Shown piece after piece: positions 6,091 through 6,130 of a stretch of DNA of 6,130 nucleotides (position 1 is its first letter; every line of letters starts with the position of its first letter). Below the pieces are notes generated by a model. That model saw only the letters and a program-made list of their open reading frames with translations. It was not told the DNA's origin and searched no databases. A program made the position numbers and the translations under genes. This stretch comes from Opitutaceae bacterium (GTDB lineage Bacteria; Verrucomicrobiota; Verrucomicrobiae; Opitutales; Opitutaceae), in the NCBI GenBank assembly GCA_031266495.1, contig JAISAX010000859.1, positions 1 to 6,130 of the forward strand, written 5' to 3'.

Positions 6091-6130
6091 CGAGATTCCG
6101 CAGCAAGCCGATAAAATCGCCCGAAACGGG

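Noticed and set aside
1..6130. CRISPR array, insertion sequence, toxin-antitoxin or defence operon
   Set aside because: No regularly spaced repeats with unique spacers, no transposase or terminal repeats, and no recognisable defence domains are present.

Overview
The window looks like the right-hand end of a prophage joined to its bacterial chromosome at a tRNA-Pro gene. Base composition is high: hand-counted 60-base lines give 67-72% G+C in the first kilobase. Together with the tyrosine-integrase type (Asp and Asn in place of two conserved His), this fits a Verrucomicrobia/Opitutaceae-like host. That placement is an inference from family resemblance; no rRNA or other marker is present to confirm it.

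Left part (1-4278, prophage). A long plus-strand reading frame enters from the left edge and ends at 2089. It resembles the C-terminal half of a tail-hub/tail-tip protein (lambda gpJ / gene-transfer-agent hub type). It is followed by an Ig-like domain, a Gly/Ser linker and a distinctly less GC-rich C-terminal domain that is probably the receptor-contacting tip. Converging on it from the minus strand are a tyrosine integrase (2798-4183) and, immediately downstream of it, an unrecognised lipoprotein gene (2152-2763). The lipoprotein sits where prophages often carry lysogeny-expressed accessory genes.

Junction (4161-4355). A minus-strand tRNA-Pro(CGG) gene with encoded CCA is followed by a strong intrinsic terminator. 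Next comes a cluster of 10-bp direct repeats on a 10-bp spacing with two inverted copies, reaching into the integrase start. This is the classic layout of an integrase beside its tRNA attachment site, with candidate integrase arm sites or an autoregulatory operator.

Right part (4356-6130, probably chromosome). A complete NtrC-type sigma-54 response regulator (REC, AAA+ with GAFTGA, Fis-type HTH) runs on the plus strand. After it lie a run of 13 G residues, a short sequence closely resembling the 3' end of tmRNA (ssrA) with a corrupted T-loop, and a 57-base imperfect inverted repeat. These three non-coding signals are not explained by any gene here and are the least ordinary part of the right side, together with the repeat cluster at the integrase start.

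No wholly new gene system is visible. The best leads are the phased repeats at the integrase, the lipoprotein gene behind it, the compositionally foreign tail tip, and the ssrA-like scar.
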